NCBI GenBank assembly: GCA_026120185.1
Contig: JANUWF010001281.1
Location: forward strand, 1,840,501-1,904,500
Reading direction: 5' to 3'
DNA from: Voacanga thouarsii
Lineage: Eukaryota > Streptophyta > Magnoliopsida > Gentianales > Apocynaceae
DNA length: 64,000 bases
Each line of letters opens with the position of its first letter. Within the stretch, counting starts at the first letter, position 1. Below, in pieces: positions 24,134 to 35,814 of this stretch. The notes below the pieces were generated by a model. It saw only the letters and a program-made list of their open reading frames with translations. It had not been told where the DNA came from and ran no database searches. The position numbers were made by a program, and so were the translations under genes.

Positions 24134-24513
24134 TGGGCCATTCTCGATCATTGAGAGATTCAGAACTGTAGCGTATAGGTTAGAACTTCTAGATGGATTA
24201 ATGGGTATCCATGACGTATTTCATACATCCTAACTGAAGAACTACAAATCAGATTCGAAGCACATCTTGAATGATGAACCGTTACAACTACAACGAACCT
24301 GGCCTATGTGGAGAAATCGATCAAGATTCTAGAGTGAAGCATAAAAGAACTAAGGAACAAGAAAATCCCTATGGTCAAAGTATTCTAGGAACAACATAGG
24401 GCTCAGAATGCTACTTGGAAGATTGAGGAATGGATGAGAAAGAAGTACCCTAACATGATGAGAGGTACGACGTAGTTAATTTCAATGACGAAATTTTCTT
24501 CAGTGGGGAAGGA
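24134..24513 (+). pseudogene. pol: Tekay-1 pol C terminus with chromodomain remnant, then PPT
   Basis: Homology resumes after SIRE-G: GPFSIIERFRTVAYRLELLDGL, GIHDVFHTS and LNDEPL match Tekay-B 52690-52830. The text after that (ILE/IKELRNKKIP-like, then WKIEEWMRKKYP-like) is the region where chromoviruses carry an integrase-fused chromodomain, which binds modified histones and steers insertion. It is broken by frameshifts and by a TAA in place of a Gln codon at 24234. The purine run GTGGGGAAGGA (24503-24513) is the PPT. Confidence 0.8.
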
Positions 24514-24703
24514 TGTAACACCCTACTAAATTGAGAGTTAGAGAACTAACCATTTGATTGAAATAATCCACTTCATCAATTAAATACATTATGTGTGTCT
24601 ATTTTATGTGCTCCTTATGAGAATTCTTTTGAAAAAGTAAGTGTATTAAGTTAATTATTTGTTTAGTTCATAGAAGGTGATTTTTACATAATTAATTATG
24701 TAT

Positions 24704-24740
<37 letters not shown>

Positions 24741-27700
24741 AGCTGACAATGTAGTCAAATTAAATGTTGTATCAATGATATTATAGCAATGAACCTCCCT
24801 TTGTAAAAAAAGGTCCTCTTAAGTGAATTTAATTTTAAAATGAAGTTTGACCTTGTTTGCTAATTAAAAAAAATCTCGGTCAAATTTCATGTCAAATTCA
24901 ATTTTGACTATTTGACACAATCTAATTATTTGACCCAAAACCCATATCCATGGCACATGAATAATTTTAATCCAATAAAATACCCATAATCTCAGCCATT
25001 GAATTTGTGGTAAATTTTTATGACTTTGTTCCAACCCTTAGATCCCCAAAACCCTAATATAAAATTATTTTTTCTCTCATTTCTCCACCATAACCAGCCA
25101 CCCCCTCATTCTTTCTATAAAAATTTTCTCCAACTTCTCTCTAGAAGAGAAGCTTCACTCCATTGTTACCATGCTCCTGACAGCTTGGATAGCTCATACT
25201 CAAGCAAGAATTCAAGCTCACACACGCACTCTTGGCTGTGCAATCCTTCTCTCTCAAGCTAGCATCACTCCTTGGATGTTGAAGAAACAATTTCTCAGAA
25301 GTTCTTGAGCTGAAAATTGAGGTAACATCATCATCTTCCCTTCTATTTTCTCATTCTTGTGTTCGAAAATGTCCTTGCTGGACAGCTTGATGTTTTTCTT
25401 ATTTTATGTAATATGGGTGGATATATATAATTAAAACTGTAATATTTATGTTAGGGGATGTTTTGTGATGTGAGAAATGAAATTTTTTATGCTAAGAAAT
25501 CATTTTTACCCCTTTAACAATGCTAAAAATCGAAAATGTATATATGCTGCCAGTTTTTCGAAAATGATGTCATAGAGGCTTTATTTGTGTGATTTCCATG
25601 AGGACTTGATAAATGAAGTTATGAAGATGTAGAATCACTGGTGAGTTGATGTTTTATGAATGGAATGCTTGACTTTTTGAATTTTTGCTCAAACTAAAAG
25701 AATAGTCCTATGTGTGTTGAAAATTCTATTCATATATTTGTTCCTGGAATTCATGATTTGAATGCTGAAAATTTGATGAAATGAAATTGTGTTTATGTTG
25801 TGGAAATAAGGCCCTATGTGTATGGTGTATTATATTATTTGGTTAGGGAAATTTTGTGTCTTCTATGCTTCAAGACAATAGTTGAAGAAAACAGAGTGCT
25901 TGCTGGAATGTTAGGTTTTAATTTAAGTGTTGTTGTCTTTAATCCAAATCAAGATCATGGGCTTGTTTATGATGTTTTATAGGATGTAGGGTGTGCTGGG
26001 AACTTATTTGAGGGTTTGTAAGAAATTGGTGATTGAAAATTATGGTATGTTGTTGAATTTGTTTAAGCTGTATAGAATCCCCTGTACAGAGGGCTAAATG
26101 TAAGCCCCTGATAAGCCCTTTTCCCAACTGAATTTTCTTACGGTTATTGGAATAGGATGTTAGGAAAATTTCAAAAAAAGAATCATTAAAAAATACGTAA
26201 TAATTTGGAAGTTCTGAATTTTTGAAATTGACTACGCAAGGCAATTTACTATTTATCTGAGACTTTGTGTAAAAGTTACTTGATTCCTTTTTGTAGGAAT
26301 CTTGGAGAGATAAATATATAATAATTCACCAAACATATGGAGGTTTTAAACTGGAGGTTTTTGTTTAAAAATAAAATAGTTTTCTTGATTAATTAAGCAA
26401 ATGATTTGTTACCAGTATTTTAGAGTAAAAGCATAATTTTGTGTTGAAAGTTGGAAAATGAATTTACTCATAGAAATGGCTATAATTGCTTCCAATTTGA
26501 CTTTTGTGAACGTTGTGTGATGTTTAGAATTATTGGAAAAATATTTTATTAAAGTTTGATGAGCTACTTTTATAGTATGACCTTAAAGAGTAATCCATTG
26601 TACCATTATAAGATGAGAATTTCAATTTCTGAAAAGCTATTTGAACTCTTGGTGTGATTGGTAAAATAAGTTAGTCTAGATGCTGCCTTATTAATCAATT
26701 AATTATAGCTGCATGGCTAATTAGGGATTGCATGGGTAATTTAGGTTTTGCTTAGCCATTAAGGCCTTGTTTGAGTATGGATGCTAAATTAGGAAGTAGG
26801 AGAGTTCTATTGTTTTTGAATTATGGATATTTTTAAAGGACTATTGGATTTCTTGTTGGGATCCTTTGTGATTAGAATCAATTAGGTTTTATCGCTAAGT
26901 ATTTTGGAATTACTTAAGATCTATGTAATACTCCTAACTATTCTCCGATCTCAATTAACGTATTATTTAGAATAATTTAACAAGGAAATTAATTCCTACA
27001 TTATATTTGTATTAGATTTTGGGTTGAACTTAGGAGGAGAAAGCACTTAAGATATCTTGAAGCTAAATTTGCTGAGCTCTTGGACAATAGGTAAGTCATT
27101 GTATCTCATGACTCGTTTGTGCAAAGTAATTTCAAAAGAAATTCTATGATCATGCATACACAATGATTGGATCTTCATTTTTATCTATTAAAATAATATG
27201 TTTGGATTAGTTGCTTTTATCACTTGGTATTACCCTTATTTACATCATGACTCCTATACAAAAGATTTCGCATGAACAACCTAAGAAAATTTCTATATGA
27301 AGCACTATGTTTGATTAGGAATTATGCATTAATGTATGTACCTAATTCCAAGTTTTCATTCCTGTTGATATCTTTTTCAAGGAAAATTATGAAACTATAT
27401 AATTTATCACGCTATGAATGAGTATTATTATGGATGAAGGAATTTTCTACCATCGGGAAATTTTGGAGCAAAAATATGAACTTTCATTTTCTGGTCGGGG
27501 TAAATTTGAAAATATTAGTTTTTGGATTTGGATTAATAATTTTTTATCTGAACTTGTATATTTCATAATAGAATAGGAATTTCTTGAACAGCACCTATTT
27601 AAGACTTGAGTACTTAAAGGGCGAGACTATAGGACTAGCTCTTGTTAGATCAAAAGAGAATTCCGATTGATTGGCTATCTCCGAAAAATTGTCTTTTTCC

Positions 27701-28520
27701 AAACGAGGTGTTAGTCCTAGTAGTTGAGTCGGATCTTTAGCTAGCAACACGGTGTCCAAAGGGAATTGGAGGACAGACATAGGACATCCGATCTGTTTAT
27801 ATGTGAGTGGGATGTCGGGGTATCCTCTCGAGAGGGATGTACACCCTTTCCATTGTACTATTTCTATATGGTTTATGTTAGGGTCATATTTATAAATTAT
27901 CGTAGTTGTGAAATCTTGATACACAATATGGCCTATGAATGGCGGGTTCAAAATTTTACTTCAATGAACATTCGCATAAGTTTGTGATTGGAAATAATTT
28001 ACTTGACAAAATTCTTTTCTAAATCTCATACTTGATTATACTTAATGAATTTTCTTTCTAAATGTTTGGTGATGAAACTATGTGTTGTAATGTTGGAAAT
28101 TTTCTCATGATTACAACCATTTGAATTATTATATTCATCCATCATACCTATGATTTTCTAAGTACTATTTTCACACAATGGACTTGCTGAGATTATTTAT
28201 AATCTCACACGAAAACCATGATTTTCAAGACCGAATGTTGAAGATCTTTTTGTAATATAATTATGCCTTAATACTTTATCATTTCTAACCTTCATTGTTA
28301 TATATATATTTTTTGCCTATGAGGCTCAACTGTGGTGTGCCAAGTACTAAGATTTTTCTTTTATAGATAGTGAATTTAAATTCCAACTTTGTGGTCTATT
28401 CGGGTATTTGGTTTATCTTGTTTTCTTTTTCTATTTGCTTTTCCCTATTATAACAACCCCTGGTCTATAGGATGGGGTGACATCCATGGCCATTTAGGCC
28501 ACTTAATAAGGGGTGTTACA
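24514..28520 (+). repeat. Tekay-1 3' LTR (4.0 kb)
   Basis: Bounded by a perfect 10-bp terminal inversion, TGTAACACCC and GGGTGTTACA, and preceded by the PPT. The last 80 bp (GGGGTGACATCC...AGGCC) match the end of the Tekay-B and solo LTRs, but the rest is diverged, so this is a separate subfamily. It contains an (AT)15 tract at 24707-24736 and no convincing gene. Confidence 0.85.
24707..24736. repeat. (AT)n microsatellite
   Basis: Thirty bases of alternating A and T inside the Tekay-1 3' LTR. Confidence 0.95.
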
Positions 28521-29650
28521 ACTTTCTTTCGAATTACTTGTGTAGGGCTCACCTACATATTGTCTAAAATAGGATAAATGATTCCTGCATCAAGAAGCTT
28601 GATTAGCTCACTTAACCACCTCCTTCATGTTTGGATTTAACCTACATTGAGGTTGTACCATAGGTTTGGCACTTTCTTCCAATAATATCTTATATGTGTA
28701 AAACGAATAGCTAATTCCCTTTATATCAGTGATTTTCCATGCTATAACTCTCTTATGTCTTGTTAAAATTTGAACCAACTGCAGCTTCTGCTCCTCCTCT
28801 AGATCTTTAGCATTGATCACTGGTAACTTGTTTCTTGGTACCAAAAATACATATTCCAAATGATTGGGAAGCTCTTTCAACTCCAAATCTGGAGGGTCCT
28901 CAACAGATGGTCTAATCCTACCAAGACTTGATTTTTCAAGAGAATAAAAAACTTCTTGTCCAAAGGTATTCTCAACATCCTTCATATGTGCTATGACTTC
29001 TTGTACCAATTGTCCATTTACTTCATATTCATCATCCTCTACAAAATGTGTAGCCCATAATGTTTCAATAAAGTGCTTTTGCATAAAATCATTGGTACAT
29101 TCATCAAGGATATCAATTGCAAAATAAGAGTCATCTTGCATCGATGAATATTTCATACCTTCAAAAATCCTAATAACCACTTCGTCCTCTTCTACTCTTA
29201 ATGTCAGCTTCCCTTCATGAACATCTATGATAACTCTAGTAGTAGCTAGGAAAAGACGTCCCAAAATCAAAGGAACTTTAGAATCTTTAGCCATGTCAAA
29301 AATAACAAAATCTATAGAAAAAATATATTTGTCCACTTTTACAAGCACATCTTTAACAATCCCTCTAGGATATTTTATAGATCTATCTACAAATTGGATA
29401 CTTATCCTAGTGGATTTTGTTCACTTAGGCCTAACTTTTTAAAAGTCGCATAGGGTAAAAATTTATGCTAGCTCCTAGATTAGCCAACGTAGTACAAGAA
29501 GTGACATCTCCGATCACACAAGGAATAGAGAAACTTCTTAGATCCTTTAATTTCCTTGGTAGTGTCTCCTTACATTGTAGAATGGCATAAAATTCTTTAT
29601 TTAGAGTCACAAGAGACAACTCCCCAAGTTTTCTTTTGTTTGACAAAACT
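28521..29650 (-). pseudogene. pol: Athila-E protease and start of reverse transcriptase
   Basis: Reading right to left: SNKRKLGELSLVTLNKE, FSIPCVIGD and LANLGASINFYPM (29646-29431) cover the retropepsin-like protease entrance, with NLGASINFYP where the family has DLGASIN, so the catalytic Asp appears replaced by Asn. After a frameshift, a 246-codon open stretch (29348-28608) carries VPLILGRLFLATTRVIIDVHEGKLTLRV and the linker up to NPNMKEVVK. A frame change then gives ELIKLLDAGIIYP, the first RT motif, ending at the Tekay-1 LTR. One stop falls where a Trp is expected (W-VSP). The rest of RT is outside the window. Confidence 0.83.
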
Positions 29651-29841
29651 TCCTAGAAGAATTTGGCATACTTAGGTATTTGAGCTAACGCGTCAACCAA
29701 TGGAATGTTAATGTGCACTTGCTTGAACAACTTCAAGAATTTTCAAAATTGTTCATCATCCTTCTTCCTTTTAAGCCTTACTAGATACGAGATAAGAGGA
29801 GTTGGGTTTAGCAACTTTTTTTCATTTCCCTACTGTTTTTA

Positions 29842-30290
29842 TTAGAGAGACGATGCCATCGTAGTCACCTTACACGATGCCATGGACTCTCTGTACTCCT
29901 CACTTTCTGCTGCAAGGGATTGTTCATCTTTTGCTTGTGTAGGCCTATTTATTTCTTCTAACTGCTTCCTACCACGCAGTGTAATTACCTTGGCATGTTC
30001 TCCTTTCTTGTACCTTAATTGTCCACCATGATTTGTTTTTATTAATTGCCCAAGTTGATGATTCAATTTAGTAAGTAAAGCCTCTTGTATTTTGAGCAAC
30101 TCATCCAATGTTTGGAAATGCTCATTTGTTGTAATTGCAAAGTCCACAAATAATTCTCAATAGATGAAGTCATTGAACACTTCTTATATTCTTTAAAATG
30201 ATATACTTGATCTTCTTGATGATAATCCTAAGACATTGTTGTCAAAACTTCTTTAAAAAGAAACTCTCCCAAAATATAATTATCTAGGAA
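29842..30290 (-). pseudogene. gag: Athila-E gag remnant (C-terminal part)
   Basis: A 101-codon open stretch (30147-29842) contains QTLDELLKIQEALLTKLNHQLGQL, a coiled-coil-like helix, and the gag-pol linker signature HAKVITLRGRKQLEE. Athila gag proteins are usually several hundred residues longer at the N terminus. Here only about 430 bases separate this text from the PBS, so most of gag is deleted. Weak gag-like text may continue to about 30290. No zinc knuckle is visible. Confidence 0.65.
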
Positions 30291-30579
30291 AAATAAGAGT
30301 TAATTAAACTTCCTTGAATACTAAGATAAAACTAAGAAAAATCAACAATCTATGAATTAAGCAAATGTACCAAAAACTAAAAACAAAAATTAGTAACTTC
30401 AATATTTACAAGAATCAATAAGACAAAAATATAAAAAGAAAATCCTCTATGATAAAAAGTTCCTATAAAGAAATATATACAACAAATAACTAAAATAAAC
30501 TGAAAAATAAGGACTAATAAACTGAAAGAATGGTTGAATCAATAAAACTCAAATGTTTTTAGGAATTGACGCATGATTC

Positions 30580-30597
30580 CTGGTAATGGCACCAAAA
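30580..30597 (-). other. Athila-E primer-binding site (Asp-tRNA type)
   Basis: The minus strand reads TTGGTGCCATTACCAGGA-like text. The Athila/Tat PBS is TGGCGCCGTTGCCGGGGA, complementary to Asp-tRNA. It is degenerate but in the right place, just inside the LTR. Confidence 0.75.
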
Positions 30598-30603
30598 ACT
30601 TAT

Positions 30604-32193
30604 TGCACATGCTTTGCTTGCATAGAAAATATATCCAATGCTCAATCAAATTTGAAATTAAAATACCAATTTAACTCATATGCATACACATAATTGGGCA
30701 AGTATACCTATCATGTAATATAGAGTGTAGTTATTAAGTATTGAAGATCCTTGGGAAAGGACATCAACTACCCTTACTTCCACAAAAGTTCTACTATTCA
30801 CTTAACTAAAATAAGAAGTAAAATAACTAATTACTACTAACTAAGTACAAAGGAGTACCACACGAATACATTAACCTAATTTACAATGTGAAGTCTAGAA
30901 GTTCACAAGACAAAATTCAAGTAAGAAAAGGAGATTGACCATATAATTAAGAGAATTCCCCCACAAAATACTCAATTGTGAAACACCATTTAATCAATTA
31001 AGATCATATTCAATCATTGGTAAGATTTCCAAAATAATGTAAAATTCACTCTCTCTCAAGTAGTGAAATCCCTACCCCTGGACCTAACCCATAGGCATCT
31101 CTATTATACAAATTAAACCCAATGTTACATAAAAATCAAGGAAATTCAATTCTAAGCCATGGAATTCATATCCCTATGTGACTCCATAACCTCATCTACC
31201 ACAAATTTCTCAATCCCCCAAATCCTTTCTCAAGTTCATTAAGGGAAAATAAATCTATTGGATTAACATAAAAGAGAACCTATCTCATACATCCTTTCTC
31301 AAGTTTAATATAAGAGAATTATCTAATCAACCAATCTAATCAATCAAACCGAAGTGATAGATTACTCAAAATAGAAATTAATAGATCAAATAAACATCTA
31401 ATATAATAGTAAAATAGAGTACAACCCTTTAAATAAAACTTTAATAAAGTAAATTTAACATCCACAAAATCAAATTATAAAGGGGAGAAAAAGAAAACTC
31501 ATAGATAAAGTTTCTCTTCTACTTTGCAATCTTCCTTTGGGTGCTTCTCTTCTCCTCAAATCCTTCTTGATCTTCTCTTCTTAGCTTTCCTTTATGTTTC
31601 CAAGAGGTTCTCAGAGGCATTTTATTGGTGGCTCTCTTTGTATCTACCTATTAAATGGAATCTAACGATTGTTTCCTTGAATCCCTAAAATTCTGCAAAA
31701 CACGAAGTTATCTGTAATGTTGTATGGCACCGTAGAAGCTTTTTTGCAAGTCACTGTGCATGCTTTGATGTTCCTATACCAGCCTTGAAATGACGTCGTA
31801 GCACTTGAATTCATTATGTGCTATAAATATGCACGGTTGCGTCAAAGGTGAGTTGCACGGCACCATCAAAGCCCAAAAGTCTTGATATTTCTAAATCTTG
31901 ATGGTTCATCCCGATGTGGAAGATGATGGGCACAACACAGTGGAATCCCAAGATTGTGACTTTTGACATTCAGGTAGTGCACAACTACATGTATAGTGAT
32001 CTTAACGACATCGTGGAGCTTCAATTTAGATCTTTTTACAGTCTTTTTCTCATTAAATCCTTGTTTAATCTTAACCTTTTCAACCTACCTAAAATAAGGA
32101 GAAAATGGGGGATTAAGTAGCAATCTAAAATGAGTTTTAAAGACTCTGAAGTACTAGTGATATGTAAAATATGCATATAATGAACAGTTATCA
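30604..32193 (-). repeat. Athila-E 5' LTR
   Basis: On the minus strand it begins TGATAACTGTTC at 32193 and ends TGCA at 30604, before the PBS. The terminal 100 bp resemble the end of the LARD-D LTR (ATACTTG..ATATGTG wording). No coding content is recognised. Confidence 0.75.
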
Positions 32194-33149
32194 CTTAGCT
32201 ATTAAAATGACTAAAATATCCCTGTTAACAAATAGCTGTATTTTATTATTTTAAATATTTTATTTTTCACCATATGAAAATATTGACTCCGAAAATAATA
32301 TTAAAAATATAGTGTCTTCGACCTATAGATGTAATGATAAAAATAATCCCCTACGTTACACCCATCATTGAGATACGAAAAATATACTAATACTTTTATC
32401 AATGACATTTACCATCATTTGATATCTAGTTTGATAATTTATAACTTCTTGTATGTTCCTATTTATCTCAAGGAGTTACCCAAAAGCATACATACTTAGC
32501 CACATTTTCCAAACTTCTAGATTATTTAGATTATTCTGGACAATCATAATGGGGTGATATTTTCACTAAGTGTAGCATAGAAACTCTATTGTATATATCT
32601 ATCTTATTTAACTAAATTTATACACCCAATATACAAGGTTATTGGCCTTGTGTTAAAATCTCATCCATCATATATCAAAGTGCACAAGTCCAGCTTCACT
32701 AAACCACTAACTTATACTTAAGTCTCAGGGGTACTCATCTTAGAAGTAACAACAATAGTCTAATCTTTATTTATTAGAGTATTTTACAAAGATTACTATT
32801 GCATGATCTAATTCTACGTATTCCAAATATGTTTATAATATTAGCATGAGAGAACTATTTACTGGTTAAAGGTAAACCATTTCGCATTTAGAAATTATAG
32901 TGTAATAATCTAAACATTGACAAAGCACCCAACTTCATCAATCAATCAATAACGGTTTTGCTTTTAGATCGATAGCCCCATGATCTACACCTTACTGTGA
33001 AAATATGACCCAATTACGTAAATCACTTAATAACATACTTAGACCTTAATGTGCTAATATATGTAAATAAATAATATTAATAAATTAAATATTTTAATTA
33101 CCTTCCAAAATATAGAATTCATAGTCTATTTTGGGCATACAATCTAACA
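32194..33149 (-). repeat. Inverted Angela-type LTR, 5' half only
   Basis: The minus strand starts TGTTAGATTGTATGCCC at 33149 and follows the Angela LTR for about 950 bp, to the GGTATTTTGGTCATTTTAGTAGCC segment. It stops there because Athila-E inserted at that point. CTAGC at 33150-33154 may be its target duplication; the partner would lie outside the window. More diverged than the Angela-A LTRs. Confidence 0.85.
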
Positions 33150-33349
33150 CTAGCATCTTGCATTAGTTTAAAATAAGATTGTTCAAATTAATCTTCTACC
33201 ATTTGATTTGGATTTTTAGTTTCATAGGTATGGATAAGGGTTGGATGAAACTTCCAAGGAATACCTTTGAATATCAAACGGAGTTGAAAAATTTTAAAAC
33301 TTTGCAATGAATAATGCAAATTGAAATGGAATGATATTGTGTCCATGTT

Positions 33350-35814
33350 TGAGATGTGGAAACAGAATAATAAGAATAAAATTTGAGGCAATGGAGAATT
33401 TGATTGTTACAGGATTTATTAAGGGATATATACATTAAATAGCATATAGAGAACTCTTTACTTCTAGTTTATCTATATTACATTCAACCCACACTGCAAA
33501 TAATGTAGTTAATATGCTTGATGCAATGGAAGTAATGTTGCATGATGCTTTTGGACTCCTACCTAGTGGAAATATAGATGAAGAAAGTAATATGCCATTC
33601 CCAGATGTTAAAAATTTTTACAAATTTATTAATGACTCTCAACAAGAATTATATCCAAGTTGTAAGAAATTCTCTAAACTTACTTTCACCATTTGATTAC
33701 TTCATCTCAAGTGCGTAGTTGAGTGGTCTAACAAGTATTTTAATATGCTAATTGATTTGTTGAGAGAAGCCTTTTTCAAGGGTGTAGAACTTTCTAAATC
33801 TTTTTATGAAGCTAAAAAATTAATAAAACAATTAGGCTTAGGCTATAAAAAATAGATGCTTGTATTGTACATTAACTTGAGAGATAAAGAAGGTGTGGAA
33901 GGAGTGTAAAACATGTAAAGAGCATAGGTGGGTTAGTTCTGAAAATGATCTAATGGGTGAAAAGAAGAAAATTTCAAAGAAAGTTCTATGGCGCTTTCCC
34001 TTGAAACCTTAACTACAACATCTATTCATATCAGCTAAGACTTCAACTTCTATAAGATAGCATGTAGAAGGTCACATGGATAATGGTTGTATGAGGCATT
34101 CTACTAATTCACTTGCTTGGAAAGCTTTAGACGCTTAAATACAAATTTTACAAAAGATGTCCATAATATGAGGTTGGGATTAACATCCGATGATTTTAAT
34201 CCATTTAAAAATACGAATATTGCTCATAGTACTTGGCTTATGATATTCATGCCTTACAATTTACTCCATTGGATGTGCATGAAGCAACCATATTTCATAT
34301 TATCATTGTTGATACCTGGTGCATCTACTCCTGGTAACAATATTGATGTTTATTTACAATATCTAATTGCTAAATTGAAAGAGTCATAGGTGTGCCAATA
34401 TTTAATGCATCTTCTAACTAGAATTTTCAACTAAAAATGACATTGTTGTGGACAATTAGTGATTTTCTAGATTATGTAAATCTGTCTGGGTGAAGCACTA
34501 AAGTACAACTAGCTTGTCCTATTTGCCATAAGGAAACAAAATCACAATAGTTTAAGAATAGTAACAAAAATTACTACATAGGGCATCGTAGGTTTTTGTC
34601 TTCTAGTCATCATTTTTGAAATCATGCACAATCATTTGATTTTCAGCAAGAACATGGAAGGCCCAAACCTAACTTAAATGGGGATATGATATTAAATAAG
34701 TTGGAGGAAGAACAGATCAAATTTGGAAGGACAGTGAATGATAACAAACAATTACCCTATAATTGGAGGAAACAAATTATCTACTTCAAGTTACCATATT
34801 AGAAAGACAATTTGGTGCACCATAATCTTGATATAATGCATATTGAGAAAAATGTTTCTGAATCCATATATGTTATATTGTTGGAGATGGATAAGAAAAT
34901 GGACCTTAAGTTACGTCTTGACTTAAAAGGTATAGGTATTCGATTGGATCCTCATCCTATTAAGATGGATAATGGTAAAGTATATTTATCACTGGCTTCA
35001 TTTGTACTAAGTAAGAAAGAGAGAGTAACATTTTGCAAGACTTTAAAAGGTGTTAAAGTGTCCAACAGATATGTTACCAACTTGTTTGGTTGCGTTCAAC
35101 TTAATCCACCTAAGCTTTCTAGACTTAAAAGCCATGTCTGTCATATTTTGATACAACAATTGCTGCCAATAGCTCAAAGAAAAGTTTTACCTAAGTTTGT
35201 TCGCTATCTCTTAATAAAGCTCATAGATACTTTGCAAAGTTCTGCTCTAATGAGATTCATCCAAGTGATGTGTTTCAATTAGAGAAAGATATTGTAGTTA
35301 TCCTTTGCGAATTACAGTGAGTCTTCCCTCCATCATCATTTAGTATCATGATGCATCTAATTATCAATTTGCTACTAAAGCTAGGTTAGCTAGGCCAGTT
35401 CATTATCATTGGATGTATTCTATAAAAAGGTATTTCTTTCATTTCTTACTATATTCAGACTATTCTTGATTGCAATTTTAAAAACGTACTTCAATGGCAT
35501 TGAAACTAATATGTGAGAGTTCAAGTTATATAGGTATTTGAGTACATTAAAGTCCTATGTTCGTAATAGGAGTTTCCCAAAAGGTTCTATTGTTGAAGGG
35601 AACTTGGCTAAGGAATGTTAGATACTTTGCTCATTATATCTTATTGACTATATTGAGATAAAGTTCAACTAACCATGGAGGAATAAGAATCATGAAACTA
35701 ATTCCTCTGCTGAGTTAAAGATTTTCTCAACCACTGGATGTCCACTTGGAAAAGGAGTACTTACAAAATTTGATGAGGAAACATTGAAAACCCATCAATG
35801 TGTGTTGTTTAATT
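33350..35814 (+). pseudogene. CACTA (En/Spm-type) TNP2-like transposase pseudogene, 3'-truncated
   Basis: The transposase of a cut-and-paste DNA transposon. Recognisable TNP2/Transposase_21 text in order: GFIKGYIH (33400), VEVMLHDAFG-like (33526), WSNKYF..LIDLLREAF (33725), FYEAKKLIKQLGLGYKK (33805), FKNTNIAHSTWLMIFMPYNLLHWMCMKQ (34205), YYIGHRRFL (34573), HNLDIMHIEKNV (34820), and the 156-codon open stretch 34812-35282 with RLDLKGIGIR and LPIAQRKVLP. Conserved text (KSYVRNRSFPKGSI-like) continues to HQCVLFN, where Angela-C inserted. Multiple stops and frameshifts are present. Terminal CACTA inverted repeats were not found. Bases 33150-33349 hold no recognisable gene. Confidence 0.88.

Larger units (their letters stand above)
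13086..24138 (+). mobile_element. SIRE-G: Ty1/copia retrotransposon of the SIRE/Maximus type with extra 3' ORF
   Basis: The 11.0-kb element has direct LTRs of 1336 and 1360 bp, an initiator-Met PBS, gag with a long coding spacer, copia-order pol, an additional ORF after RNase H, a long 3' untranslated part and a PPT. The flanks TGGGT (13086-13090) and TGGGC (24134-24138) are a target duplication with one change. By eye the LTRs show about 8 substitutions and one 6-base gap in the first ~230 bases, so it appears younger than Angela-A. The extra ORF, long gag and PPT-like repeats are hallmarks of Sireviruses. Nonsense and frameshift changes inactivate gag, pol and the extra ORF. Confidence 0.9.
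1..28520 (+). mobile_element. Tekay-1: Ty3/gypsy chromovirus, left end outside window, twice interrupted
   Basis: This is one Tekay-like LTR retrotransposon in three blocks (1-3080, 12303-13090, 24134-28520). Joining the blocks restores continuous homology to the second Tekay copy at 48452-53010. The order is gag, protease, RT, RNase H, integrase, chromodomain-like tail, PPT and 3' LTR, which is the Ty3/gypsy order. The two gaps are Angela-A (3081-12302) and SIRE-G (13091-24133), each bounded by a 5-bp target duplication. The 5' LTR, PBS and start of gag lie left of the window. The element is dead: it has many stops, frameshifts and an RT deletion. The right flank is an Athila-like RT on the minus strand, so Tekay-1 inserted into that element. 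Lineage assignment rests on recognised gag, integrase and chromodomain text and on the long LTR, not on a tree. Confidence 0.88.
28521..32193 (-). mobile_element. Athila-E: minus-strand Athila-like Ty3/gypsy, 5' part only
   Basis: In minus-strand order it has a 5' LTR (32193 to 30604), a PBS for Asp-tRNA, a gag C-terminal remnant, a protease region and the start of RT. It is cut at 28520/28521 by Tekay-1, and the remainder should lie left of the window. Its right end at 32193 sits inside an Angela-type LTR. Gag and protease wording (HAKVITLRGRKQL, SNKRKLGEL, VPLILGRLFLAT) is typical of Athila. The gag is far too short for the family, so there is an internal deletion. Confidence 0.82.

Noticed and set aside
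33150..35814. Active CACTA transposon
   Set aside because: The transposase has many stops and frameshifts, its 3' end is lost at Angela-C, and no CACTA terminal inverted repeats were seen.
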